Positions 8,218 through 15,866 of a stretch of 64,000 nucleotides of DNA are shown one piece after another (within the stretch, counting starts at the first letter, position 1; every line of letters starts with the position of its first letter). The position numbers were made by a program, and so were the translations under genes. The DNA comes from Vibrio palustris (GTDB lineage: Bacteria; Pseudomonadota; Gammaproteobacteria; Enterobacterales; Vibrionaceae), in contig NZ_AP024888.1 of NCBI RefSeq assembly GCF_024346995.1, positions 930,001 to 994,000 on the forward strand, read 5' to 3'. The notes below the pieces were generated by a model, which saw only the letters and a list, made by a program, of their open reading frames with translations, searched no databases and was not told where the DNA came from.

Positions 8218-8308
8218 GTGTCCCGCATAGTGCTTCGTGATTACGTTGGCAGACGTAAAAACTTTTCGGACACAAAAAAACCGGAGCGTTGGCAGACGCT
8301 CCGGTTTT
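8218..8308 (-). promoter_or_regulatory. Structured 5' leader of guaC with two hairpins sharing one loop
   Basis: In transcript order: hairpin A (8308-8277), a 13-bp stem with loop CUGCCA and then a run of seven U, i.e. a terminator-like element. Next is a domain closed by GUGUCC/GGACAC (8273-8268 with 8223-8218). It contains hairpin B (8258-8241), UUACGU-CUGCCA-ACGUAA, with the same loop. The 12-mer CGTTGGCAGACG (plus strand) occurs at 8244-8255 and 8287-8298. The nearest promoter would start transcription at the foot of hairpin A. No gene upstream on this strand would need a terminator, so a regulatory leader is the simplest reading. Function unknown. Confidence 0.5.
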
Positions 8309-8312
8309 CAGC

Positions 8313-8340
8313 ATTATAGGCTCAGTTTTATTTCTCACAA
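8313..8340 (-). promoter_or_regulatory. Probable guaC promoter
   Basis: Minus strand TTGTGA (8340-8335), 16-bp spacer, TATAAT (8318-8313). The predicted start is near 8306, at the base of the leader hairpin. Confidence 0.6.
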
Positions 8341-8759
8341 GACTGATATTTGAAAAATTTTTGTGATACCATCAGCAAGAAAGCATACCCTGATCTTTCC
8401 TTTTCGATAAAACGTAAAAATATACTAAAAATCAATAGCTTAACATATAGCGCTTATTGGCTTTATTGTTAGCAAGAGCCGTATATTTTAGTAACAAGCC
8501 TTCCCTAATATGAATTTGTGACATTTATCACGCAAAATATCTTTATTTTACCCTGAAAAAAGCCTCTCGCTCGCTCATTTTTCATACAAAAACACCAAGA
8601 AAATTAATATCCCTAACCACACGGGGTTTATTTTTGCATTAAATCACTATATACCACTTAAAGCTTGGCATGATTTGCATACATTACGCCATCCAGAATA
8701 CCCGATAACTCATTGTCAGTATCGATGTGAGTCGTCCTGTAGTCACTTAAGGAGATCAA
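8341..8759. other. Divergent intergenic region between guaC and ldhA
   Basis: AT-rich, no open frame of note, no clear RNA gene. It must hold the ldhA promoter, but I could not single out one convincing -35/-10 pair. The last 12 bases carry the ldhA ribosome site AAGGAG. Confidence 0.4.
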
Positions 8760-9755
8760 ATGATCAACGTTACCTTTTTTAGCGCGAAATCTTATGACCA
8801 ATCGTCGTTTAATCAACTCGCCCATTCAGACGAATTTTGCCTGTCTTTTCATGATTTTCGACTCACAAAAAAAACCGCAAAAATGGCTCATGACTGTCAA
8901 GTAGTGTGCGCTTTTGTCAATGATGAATTGGACGCGGATGTGCTCGAACAGCTACACAAAGGTGGCACTCAGCTTATTGCAATGCGTTGCGCTGGGTTTG
9001 ATAAGGTCGATTTAGACAAAGCACGTCAATTAGGCATGCAAGTCGTGCGTGTCCCAGCCTACTCTCCAGAAGCCGTTGCCGAACATGCCATTGGCCTGAT
9101 GATGTGCCTTAATCGTCGCTACCATAAAGCGTATCAACGCACCCGTGAAGCGAACTTCAACCTTGAAGGTTTGGTCGGATTTAACTTCCATGGCAAGACC
9201 GCTGGCGTGATTGGTACAGGTAAAATTGGCGTCGCTGCGATTCGGATTTTACGAGGTTTAGGGATGCGTGTGTTGTGCTATGACCCATTTGAAAACCCAG
9301 ATGCCCTAGCATTGGGGGCAGAATACATCGCTCTTGATGAGCTCTATGCACAATCTGATATTATCAGTTTGCATTGCCCACTCACGAAAAACAACCAACA
9401 CTTACTCGACAAATCAGCTTTTGAAAAAATGAAAGATGGCGTCATGATCATCAACACCAGTCGCGGAGGATTGCTCGATTCCGTTGCCGCCATTGAAGCT
9501 CTAAAACAAGGACGGATTGGCTCGTTAGGCTTAGATGTATACGACAACGAAAAAGATCTGTTCTTTCAAGATAAATCCAATGATGTCATTACTGACGATG
9601 TGTTTAGACGTTTATCTTCATGCCATAATGTGTTGTTTACTGGGCATCAGGCGTTTTTAACCGAGGACGCTCTACACAATATTGCACAGACGACGTTAAC
9701 CAGTATCCGCGCATTTATGACAGGCGAGCGCTCAGGCAATGAGTTAATTGACTAA
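8760..9755 (+). CDS. ldhA: Fermentative D-lactate dehydrogenase
   Basis: Reduces pyruvate to D-lactate with NADH in the cytoplasm during fermentation. The product is 331 aa against 329 in E. coli. It has the D-2-hydroxyacid dehydrogenase layout: a split catalytic domain, a Rossmann segment (AGVIGTGKIGVAAI) near residues 150-163, then IINTSRGGLLD (catalytic Arg), GLDVYDNEKDLFF (Glu) and FTGHQAFLTEDAL (His). The FFQDKSNDV insertion and VFRRLSSCHNVLFTGHQAF are shared with E. coli LdhA and separate it from glycerate or formate dehydrogenases. AAGGAG sits 6 bp before the ATG. It is convergent with nnr, with only 22 bp between the stops and no hairpin seen. Confidence 0.95.
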   Translation: MINVTFFSAKSYDQSSFNQLAHSDEFCLSFHDFRLTKKTAKMAHDCQVVCAFVNDELDADVLEQLHKGGTQLIAMRCAGFDKVDLDKARQLGMQVVRVPAYSPEAVAEHAIGLMMCLNRRYHKAYQRTREANFNLEGLVGFNFHGKTAGVIGTGKIGVAAIRILRGLGMRVLCYDPFENPDALALGAEYIALDELYAQSDIISLHCPLTKNNQHLLDKSAFEKMKDGVMIINTSRGGLLDSVAAIEALKQGRIGSLGLDVYDNEKDLFFQDKSNDVITDDVFRRLSSCHNVLFTGHQAFLTEDALHNIAQTTLTSIRAFMTGERSGNELID

Positions 9756-9777
9756 TGCACTCTCCCATGGCGTACCG

Positions 9778-11247
9778 CTAATTAACGAATTGACGTAAAT
9801 GAGCAATTAAGTCACTCGCGAGTAAGCCTCTTTCCCCCTGTAATGCGGCGTCTTTATCCGCCGCGTTACTATGGATCCATACGCCAACTTGCGCAGCACT
9901 AAACAGGTCTAACCCTTGCGCCACCAGCGATGTGATTACCCCGGTAAGAACATCGCCCATGCCACCTGTTGCCATGCCCGGATTCCCCGCTGTACACACT
10001 AAGAGCTGCTCACCATCGTATACCAAAGTGCCTGCGCCTTTTAATACAATCACCCCTCCGTAACGTTCGTGCAATGAACGTACAGCTTTAAAACGATCCG
10101 CTTCGACAAACGCCACACTGGCACCTAGCAAGCGCGCCGCTTCCGCAGGATGTGGCGTCATAATACGGTTATCATCGTAATGAGGAGTGTGCGCTAAGAA
10201 AAACAATGCATCAGCGTCCATCACTTTGGGTTGTGCTCGTTCGGCCACGCAATCAAACCAATACTTGCCAGTTTCACCTTTTCCCAAACCTGGCCCGATA
10301 CCAATCACGTGACACCAATCTAATCGAGACTTGGCGACATCAGACTGCCAGTCGATACTCATCACTTCCGGTATCGTAGTTAGTAGTGGCATGACGTTAT
10401 GCCCATGCAAAGCCACCGCCGTTAAGCCACTGCCAACTCGCGCACACGCTTGCGCCGCTAACAGCATAGCGCCGCCCATACCGATGTCCCCTCCCACTAG
10501 CAATGTTTTGCCATGCGAACCTTTATGGGCACACGCCTCACGTTTGGGTAAATGTTCATGTACGCAACGCGCTTCGATTGCTTGCATTGACGGCTCGTTT
10601 TGTTCATCAAATACATCCGAGACACCAAGCCCCGCAAAGTGCAACTGGCCAGTATATTCACGCGCTTGCCCGGTTACCAAACCTTGCTTCATTCCGATAA
10701 AACTGATGGTGTGACTCGCCCGCACCGCTACCCCAAGTACGGCCCCGGTGTCGGCATTCAATCCAGAAGGAATATCGATAGACACGACCGGTTTTTGACT
10801 CTGATTAATGATATTAATCAGCCCATACGTGGGTTCGCGTACCTCACCACTTAGTCCGATACCAAGCAAACCATCAATGATGAGATCCACATCGTCAGGA
10901 ATTTCATCATCAAAGGGGTACACCTCACCACCTTTATCGACCCATTGATAATAAGCACGTAAAGCATCACCTTGTAGATCATCAGGGTTGCTTGAATGCC
11001 AAACCGTGACTCGTTGGCCCATATTTTTTGCCACATTAGCCACAATGTAACCATCGCCACCATTATTTCCTCCGCCACAACAAATCAACCAATGCTGTGA
11101 GGTTGGGTATTGCGCAAGCGCGACAGTAAATACGGCTTGCCCGGCTCTTTCCATTAAAGCAAACATCGGTAAGCTTTTCATCTGAGCAGATGAAGCTTCA
11201 CCCTTTTTGACTTGCTGCGCAGTATAAAAGCGACTTGGGAGAGGCAT
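9778..11247 (-). CDS. nnr: Bifunctional NAD(P)H-hydrate epimerase / ADP-dependent dehydratase
   Basis: Metabolite repair enzyme, 489 aa. The N-terminal YjeF-type epimerase domain (about residues 1-215) equilibrates R- and S-NAD(P)HX and shows GGGNNGGDGYIVA, DGLLGIGLSGEV and VSIDIPSGLNADTG. The C-terminal ribokinase-like dehydratase domain (about 225-489) converts S-NAD(P)HX back to NAD(P)H using ADP and shows VGGDIGMGGA, GIGPGLGKGE, TPHPAEAARLL and the anion-hole motif NPGMATGGMGDVLTG. In many gammaproteobacteria the gene is followed by tsaE, but here the neighbours are ldhA (convergent) and signalling genes. Start ATG 11247; an in-frame later start is unlikely because RFYTAQQVKKGE is conserved in the family. 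Confidence 0.95.
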   Translation of the reverse strand: MPLPSRFYTAQQVKKGEASSAQMKSLPMFALMERAGQAVFTVALAQYPTSQHWLICCGGGNNGGDGYIVANVAKNMGQRVTVWHSSNPDDLQGDALRAYYQWVDKGGEVYPFDDEIPDDVDLIIDGLLGIGLSGEVREPTYGLINIINQSQKPVVSIDIPSGLNADTGAVLGVAVRASHTISFIGMKQGLVTGQAREYTGQLHFAGLGVSDVFDEQNEPSMQAIEARCVHEHLPKREACAHKGSHGKTLLVGGDIGMGGAMLLAAQACARVGSGLTAVALHGHNVMPLLTTIPEVMSIDWQSDVAKSRLDWCHVIGIGPGLGKGETGKYWFDCVAERAQPKVMDADALFFLAHTPHYDDNRIMTPHPAEAARLLGASVAFVEADRFKAVRSLHERYGGVIVLKGAGTLVYDGEQLLVCTAGNPGMATGGMGDVLTGVITSLVAQGLDLFSAAQVGVWIHSNAADKDAALQGERGLLASDLIAHLRQFVN

Positions 11248-11335
11248 ATGACCACCTATAAAAAACGGAAAATGACAGACACTATGTAACTAAATGGACA
11301 CCATGCTAAATGTTTTTTGACGATAATTCTTTGGG

Positions 11336-11788
11336 TTAGCGATTATTTTCTTTCACCATTAATGAAGCGAGCGCTTCTGATGTTGCATCTTCAATGGATA
11401 AAAATAATGACTTAACCTGCCCTGTCGGGTTTCGCATCGGGTTCAAAGTAATATTTTGATACATGAAATCGGCTTGTTGAGTAATAGGCCGAACATTTCG
11501 GCATTTGAACAAATACGGGCGTTGTTGCCAGGTAATAAAGCTACGACATCCTAAGTCATAAACAGGTTTAGCTTTGAGACGAAACCAATGCTCAGGAATT
11601 TCAGGAAACACTTCAAATAAGGTTTTACCAATCACATCACCTGCTTGTTTGCCACTGTGATGAGTCATAAATCCGTTCCACACTTGAATAGTAAAGTCTT
11701 TATCTAATACCACTAGACCCATATCGACATTCTGTACCATATCGACCATCCAGTGAAATTGTTCAAATTCTGCCGGCATTGAAAGCAT
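11336..11788 (-). CDS. Single PAS-domain protein
   Basis: 150 aa, essentially one PAS domain (about residues 10-130), with no kinase, GGDEF, HTH or membrane segment. Recognisable PAS stretches are DMGLVVLDKDFTIQVWNGFMTHHSG, VIGKTLFEVFPEI and a C-terminal strand FLSIEDAT. Its ATG overlaps the stop of the REC-CheC gene by one base (TAATG), so the two are translationally coupled and probably act together. A stand-alone PAS module could sense a ligand or redox state, or act as an adaptor for the upstream response regulator. No cofactor-binding residue could be assigned. The domain call is firm; the role is inference from coupling. Confidence 0.8.
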   Translation of the reverse strand: MLSMPAEFEQFHWMVDMVQNVDMGLVVLDKDFTIQVWNGFMTHHSGKQAGDVIGKTLFEVFPEIPEHWFRLKAKPVYDLGCRSFITWQQRPYLFKCRNVRPITQQADFMYQNITLNPMRNPTGQVKSLFLSIEDATSEALASLMVKENNR

Positions 11789-12792
11789 TAAAAATCCTCC
11801 ATTAGATAAGACAACTTATCATCTAGTAACGGTAGCGATTCATCCACAAACATAAAGAGTAAATCACAGCGGATCGACGTTTGATCAATGTTATAGCTGA
11901 CTTCAAACGTCATGGTTTTTGAAAAAGAACCCGTGGTTGATTTAATGATGTTATCGATCGATATATGTTGTCCAAGTAATACCGGAGAACTTTGGAAAAA
12001 ACGCACTTCCGCTTGTTGACCTAGACCATTGAGAAAAGAGCCAACCAAAATATTGGAGACATCCATCAGCAATTCCAGCTCTTGCAGTTCTTCACTCTCC
12101 GCTGGCACCTGCATTAACTGTTTTAAGTCTGACACACTAGAATCACTGAGTAACACCAATGCCTCGCCCGCGATACCTTCGCCGCTGAAGCCTTGACATA
12201 CCCCTGAGACTTGGTCGTTATCGGCCAAGTCACGCAGCGCCATGTGCAGTTCACTCACTTCAAAAATATTCACGTTCGGCAGCGGTAAATGCACAAACAC
12301 ATCAAAATGGCGCGCTAACGCATCCGCTGCCCGTCCGATCGACACGTTCGCCACTTCCATGTAAATATCACGACGCTTCAAAATCGGTAATTCAAGTGTC
12401 GTGGGGGTTACGATTTGTGTTTGCTGAGGTGGGTTAATCACCTCTTTAAGCACAAGATTCAGTGTGCTTTTATCGAGTGGTTTTTGAATGAAAGCTTTGG
12501 CGCCGAGCGCTAATACGCGTTCTTTGGCTTTAGGCTGAATATCGCCTGAAACCACCACGACAGGGGTTTCAATACCACGCTTTTTGAGCTCTTCTAATGT
12601 GCCATATCCATCGAGCTCTGGCATGGTGAGATCCAAAAACATCAATTTAAACTCTTTTTGTTCAAATTGCTCTAACGCATCCACCCCGTGAACTGCAAAC
12701 GTAATATCGGCGTTCAACGAAGCGGGTAAGGAACGTGCCATTTGTTTTCTAACTAATGCGGAATCATCGCAAATGAGGACGGGGAAAGACAT
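11788..12792 (-). CDS. Response regulator fused to a CheC-type phosphatase domain
   Basis: 334 aa. An N-terminal REC domain (1-120) has the acidic pocket CDDS, phospho-acceptor Asp54 (MFLDLTMPE) and lysine in AFIQKPLD. The rest is a CheC/FliY-like domain with both active-site signatures D/E-x3-E/D-x2-N-x22-P: DIYMEVAN, 22 residues, P; and later ELLMDVSN, 22 residues, P. CheC enzymes dephosphorylate CheY-P, so this looks like a regulator whose output is removal of phosphate from another REC protein, gated by its own phosphorylation. It is upstream of, and overlaps, the PAS gene. No chemotaxis cluster is near, though a chemoreceptor gene lies 7 kb away. Motifs are seen directly; the partner is unknown. 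Confidence 0.88.
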   Translation of the reverse strand: MSFPVLICDDSALVRKQMARSLPASLNADITFAVHGVDALEQFEQKEFKLMFLDLTMPELDGYGTLEELKKRGIETPVVVVSGDIQPKAKERVLALGAKAFIQKPLDKSTLNLVLKEVINPPQQTQIVTPTTLELPILKRRDIYMEVANVSIGRAADALARHFDVFVHLPLPNVNIFEVSELHMALRDLADNDQVSGVCQGFSGEGIAGEALVLLSDSSVSDLKQLMQVPAESEELQELELLMDVSNILVGSFLNGLGQQAEVRFFQSSPVLLGQHISIDNIIKSTTGSFSKTMTFEVSYNIDQTSIRCDLLFMFVDESLPLLDDKLSYLMEDF

Positions 12793-13128
12793 GCCACCAC
12801 CTTATGGTCATCTATGGTTAAGAAATAATACACCACAACCTACTAAATTAGCAGGTTAACACACAAAAACACCCATTTTTTCATAAACTTATATCGACAA
12901 GATTTATAACAATATTTTGAATTAACTAAGCTATTATCAGGTAGTCTCTCAATTATGCAGAGCAGGCGCATTTCTAAACATAGATGACCCATAACCAAAA
13001 TGCCTTGTTATGGGACAATAATCTGACATCTATCACGGCTCACCCATCAAGCTCACAACCATCTCATTGACGAAAAAAACAAAATATTGCTAAGTTAACC
13101 AAAGGAAAGAACGAACAAGGAGAATCCT
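12793..13128. other. 336-bp divergent intergenic region
   Basis: Separates the REC-CheC gene from the GNAT leader frame. AT-rich. I see no RNA gene, repeat or clear operator. Confidence 0.4.
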
Positions 13129-13266
13129 ATGAAAAAATATAATCAGCGCATCCACTCACCACTTAGATTCATCATTCGCGCTCAGCGCGCTTTTTTTCAT
13201 ATAAAAAGGATTCTACACCGTGAACCAACTTTCACAGCAAACCATCACATCATTCGTCGACGCTGA
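13129..13266 (+). CDS. Possible 45-aa leader peptide overlapping the GNAT gene
   Basis: ATG 13129 has a strong AAGGAG 6 bp upstream, better than the site of the gene it overlaps. The frame encodes 45 residues starting MKKYNQRIHSPLRFIIRAQR and ends inside the GNAT gene, whose GTG start (13220) is in another frame. It is rich in Arg and His. A small GC-rich hairpin followed by a T-run (GCGCTCAGCGCGC and seven Ts, about 13171-13190) lies within it. That arrangement recalls attenuation or translational-coupling leaders. It could also be a fortuitous frame. Confidence 0.4.
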   Translation: MKKYNQRIHSPLRFIIRAQRAFFHIKRILHREPTFTANHHIIRRR

Positions 13267-14176
13267 CTTACAAAGCTATGATTTAAATACACTGCCAATT
13301 AACCCTGCCCAAGCACATCAATGGCTACAAGGCGAATTTCTGGACGAGTGGCATGAACTCAATCAACCCAAGGTAATGCAAGCACGACATGACTATTTTA
13401 ATATAGAAAATACCACACCCGACGACTATCAAGAGTATTGTATTGCCTTAAGTCAAACACAATCGATTATCTGTGGCATTCGCCATAAAGGGGGGAATCC
13501 ACATCAACCGTTTATTCAGGTACGCCCCAATTTTGTGATAGAGCATACCCAGCAACTGGCGGCTATACAGGCGGCCACTGATGATCTGTTTCGTGCATTT
13601 CACCCACAACACTTGGTCTTTTGGCGCTCAGCACCATTACCTCAATGCCACATTGAAGCGCAATATGTGGTAGCGCACGCCAACACTATTATCGCTCAAT
13701 TAGCATGGCCGCAAGAAAGCGACATACAACTGAAAACCGTTGAAGATAATGATTATTATGCTTGGTATGATGCTATCTACCGTCAGTTTCATCTTGACAC
13801 CCCGTCATTGAAGGATCGCGTCCAACAAAACTCAGTCGACGAGTTTGCAGAAGCTCAGCAGCAAGGTTTGCTGTACTTCATTTATTTTAAGCAACAGAGA
13901 GTCGGGCTCATTTCTGCGCAAAGGGATGAGTTACTCGGTCATCCTGGTGTGTACTTTAATGAAATATTGCTGGATAAGCCTTGGCGAGGACTTGGTCTCG
14001 CTAAAGCCGCGCAAAGGCAATTTATTGTCCAAAATGTCTCTAAAAACGATGTGGTTTGGGGAACAATTAATACAGGCAACATTCCCTCAATTCACACCGC
14101 TTATGCCAATCAACGTCGCAGTATTCGTTATGAGTGCTTTTATCCAATCAATAGGCGTGATGGTGACGTGTTCTAA
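13220..14176 (+). CDS. GNAT-family N-acetyltransferase
   Basis: 318 aa. The C-terminal half (about 165-318) is a GNAT fold. The acetyl-CoA loop is visible as PWRGLGLAKAAQRQF (R-G-x-G-L/A type), preceded by the strand GVYFNEILLDKPW and followed by TINTGNIPSIHTAYANQRR, where asparagine and tyrosine typical of the family occur. The N-terminal half (about 1-160) matches nothing I recognise. The start is GTG 13220 with AAAGGA 8 bp upstream. The substrate is unknown; the family acetylates small molecules, peptides or ribosomal proteins. It is preceded by a leader-like small frame and followed by its own terminator, so it appears to be monocistronic. Confidence 0.8.
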   Translation: MNQLSQQTITSFVDADLQSYDLNTLPINPAQAHQWLQGEFLDEWHELNQPKVMQARHDYFNIENTTPDDYQEYCIALSQTQSIICGIRHKGGNPHQPFIQVRPNFVIEHTQQLAAIQAATDDLFRAFHPQHLVFWRSAPLPQCHIEAQYVVAHANTIIAQLAWPQESDIQLKTVEDNDYYAWYDAIYRQFHLDTPSLKDRVQQNSVDEFAEAQQQGLLYFIYFKQQRVGLISAQRDELLGHPGVYFNEILLDKPWRGLGLAKAAQRQFIVQNVSKNDVVWGTINTGNIPSIHTAYANQRRSIRYECFYPINRRDGDVF

Positions 14177-14228
14177 CACACTGCTGCACAAACCATTATG
14201 GATAACAAGAACCAACGAGGATAAGAAA

Positions 14229-14259
14229 AAGGCGTCACTGAATCAGTGACGCCTTGTTT
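14229..14259 (+). terminator. Terminator after the GNAT gene
   Basis: AAGGCGTCACTG (14229-14240), loop AAT, CAGTGACGCCTT (14244-14255), then GTTTA. Perfect 12-bp stem; the A-run on the left makes it usable by the convergent gene at 14282 as well. Confidence 0.85.
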
Positions 14260-14281
14260 ATTTTGAGCTATGCCGCACCGG

Positions 14282-14677
14282 CTATGACACATTTGTGGGT
14301 GTGGCACTGTCCGCATTTTGCATCGAGTGACGCACTGAGAGCTTAATACTCGTCATGTATTCTTGATAACGAAACCACAAATAGGTCGCAACGATTGAAA
14401 AGAATAAATAGGACAGCGCGAACACGAAGGGAGATGACATTAAGTTTGCAGACACCCCCCACATAACGCCGACCACGGTCACCGTGATTTTGGCAAATAA
14501 ACCACACATCAATAATGCGAGCGCTAATTGTGGGAATTTCGAGCTACGGAATGCAAACCAGTGGCAACAACCGACCGCCAAACTTGATACACCTAAGCCC
14601 AATAAAAAGGCACCAATATGATCAGCAGCCAAGACCCCAGCCAACAATGACACCATTAAAATAATGAAATATTTCAT
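14282..14677 (-). CDS. Small integral membrane protein, unknown function
   Basis: 131 aa from ATG 14677, chosen because AGGTGA lies 8 bp upstream; a GTG three codons earlier has no ribosome site. Four hydrophobic segments are visible: YFIILMVSLLAGVLA, GAFLLGLGVSSLAVGCCHWFAF, LALALLMCGLFAKITVTVVGVMWG and PFVFALSYLFFSIVATYLWF. A short hydrophilic C-terminal tail follows. No known domain recognised. It stands alone between convergent GNAT and arfA genes on its own strand. Probably an inner-membrane protein of a Vibrio-specific family; I cannot name a role. Confidence 0.6.
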   Translation of the reverse strand: MKYFIILMVSLLAGVLAADHIGAFLLGLGVSSLAVGCCHWFAFRSSKFPQLALALLMCGLFAKITVTVVGVMWGVSANLMSSPFVFALSYLFFSIVATYLWFRYQEYMTSIKLSVRHSMQNADSATPTNVS

Positions 14678-14892
14678 AACAGTCACCTAACCGCTCGTGA
14701 AAAAAGGAAAATAAAAGGTTTATTCACACTAACGTTAAGACCTGGTTAACTTAATTTTACTAGCTGTGACATGGAATACCAACATAAAGTGGTATAGAAA
14801 CTGTGACAATTTATGTCTATGTGGGGAAGTGAGAGCGTTAGCATGGATGAGGATAATCTAACAAAAAGCAGCAGATAAACCTTGGTTCAAAA

Positions 14893-14932
14893 CCTTATGC
14901 AAAAATAACGTTTACGCTACTTTTGCATAAGG
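14893..14932 (-). promoter_or_regulatory. arfA 3' hairpin with the UAA stop codon in its loop
   Basis: In the arfA mRNA, CCUUAUGCAAAAGUAGCG (14932-14915), loop UAAA, CGUUAUUUUUGCAUAAGG (14910-14893). All 18 positions pair, two as G-U. The loop UAA is exactly the arfA stop codon, and the last six codons form the 5' arm. RNase III cleavage or transcription arrest here would remove the stop and make arfA mRNA nonstop, which is how E. coli arfA is kept under tmRNA control. Confidence 0.85.
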
Positions 14933-15109
14933 CTCTGTCCCACTATGTTTTGCTTTACGTACGTAGCTACCTTTGCCTTTTTTCGCTTTCTCTACACGGG
15001 TTTTAAATATTTTACTGGTCACTAGTGCTTTTAACGCATTATCTTGGATTTGACCACGTCCCCACTCTAAACCAACACTGTCCGTGCTAGTGGTGCTCTT
15101 CTTACTCAT
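14912..15109 (-). CDS. arfA: Alternative ribosome-rescue factor A
   Basis: 65 aa. Recruits RF2 to ribosomes stalled on nonstop mRNA when trans-translation (tmRNA/SmpB) is insufficient. [19 protein letters not shown] and [19 protein letters not shown] align clearly with E. coli ArfA (GQIKDNAIEALL and RVEKNKKGKGSYMRKGKH), including the basic KGKGSY segment that enters the mRNA channel. It has a longer N-terminus ([16 protein letters not shown]) than the E. coli protein. It ends soon after the basic region and lacks the hydrophobic C-terminus of full-length E. coli ArfA, so it is close to the active truncated form. The stop codon lies in a strong hairpin. Monocistronic. Confidence 0.9.
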   Translation of the reverse strand: MSKKSTTSTDSVGLEWGRGQIQDNALKALVTSKIFKTRVEKAKKGKGSYVRKAKHSGTEPYAKVA

Positions 15110-15478
15110 GACTTATACCTATTTTCGTTAAAGATGACATTTCATCGCAGTGAATATTCGCGTTTCATAGGCAATTGTCAATAGCTAGCTCACTTATTTT
15201 ATGTGGGTATCAGCAAACCATTACACTAAATATGTAACCGAACACAAACTTTTACAGTTAATACCGCGGTATAAGTACCCAATTAGACAAGATATTATTG
15301 ACAACTGTTCTGATTACTCTAGACTCATCAGCAGCTAGAAAAAAAGTTCTTTGTATACACATTGTTTCGTTGGATTACTTGTAACTCCCCCGTCGTGTCG
15401 TACGCAATAGCAATTTACTTTTCCACGCTATGGGCGCCGTGATAGGCCAACATTTAAAAATTATTTAGGATATATACT
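15110..15478. other. Intergenic region with the long leader of the cold-shock gene
   Basis: Divergent region of 369 bp. From the predicted start near 15332, the cold-shock mRNA would have an untranslated leader of about 147 nt, comparable with the 159 nt of E. coli cspA, whose leader is a temperature-sensitive RNA switch. I did not find a clear cold-box. Confidence 0.5.
15298..15325 (+). promoter_or_regulatory. Probable promoter of the cold-shock gene
   Basis: TTGACA (15298-15303), 16-bp spacer, TAGACT (15320-15325). Perfect -35; moderate -10. Confidence 0.5.
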
Positions 15479-15688
15479 ATGTCTACTCCAGTTACTGGTA
15501 CTGTAAAATGGTTCAACGAAACTAAAGGCTTCGGTTTCATCAAACAAGAAAACGGCCCAGACGTTTTCGCACACTTCAGCGCTATCCAAGGTGACGGTTT
15601 CCGTACTCTTGCTGAAGGTCAACAAGTTGAGTTCGTTATTACTCAAGGCCAAAAAGGCCCTCAAGCTGAAAGCATCAAAGTAGTATAA
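15479..15688 (+). CDS. Cold-shock protein (CspA family)
   Basis: 69 aa, a single cold-shock domain of the five-stranded OB fold that binds single-stranded RNA and acts as an RNA chaperone. RNP1 is seen as KGFGFI and RNP2 as VFAHFSAI, with aromatic residues W11, F18, F20 and F31-type positions conserved. The start lies after TTAGGA. A long leader and a strong terminator frame it as an isolated, highly expressed gene. Codon use is strongly biased to preferred codons (CGT, GAA, GGT). Vibrios have several csp paralogues, so I do not assign a specific symbol. Confidence 0.95.
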   Translation: MSTPVTGTVKWFNETKGFGFIKQENGPDVFAHFSAIQGDGFRTLAEGQQVEFVITQGQKGPQAESIKVV

Positions 15689-15712
15689 TCTAGTTTTACT
15701 TTTTGATTTCTT

Positions 15713-15744
15713 AAAATAGCCAGCGCAAGCTGGCTATTTTTTTA
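15713..15744 (+). terminator. Terminator of the cold-shock gene
   Basis: AAAATAGCCAGC (15713-15724), loop GCAA, GCTGGCTATTTT (15729-15740), then TTT. Perfect 12-bp stem with a GNRA tetraloop. Confidence 0.95.
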
Positions 15745-15866
15745 TCTTCAATTTAATGAAATTAGGATGCGCCTCAAATATCGATGGTATGTATCAATGC
15801 CTGACGTTCAAAACCACCCATCCTTAGATCACACCTACCCAGCTCGCTAAGTTTGCATGTCACTGC

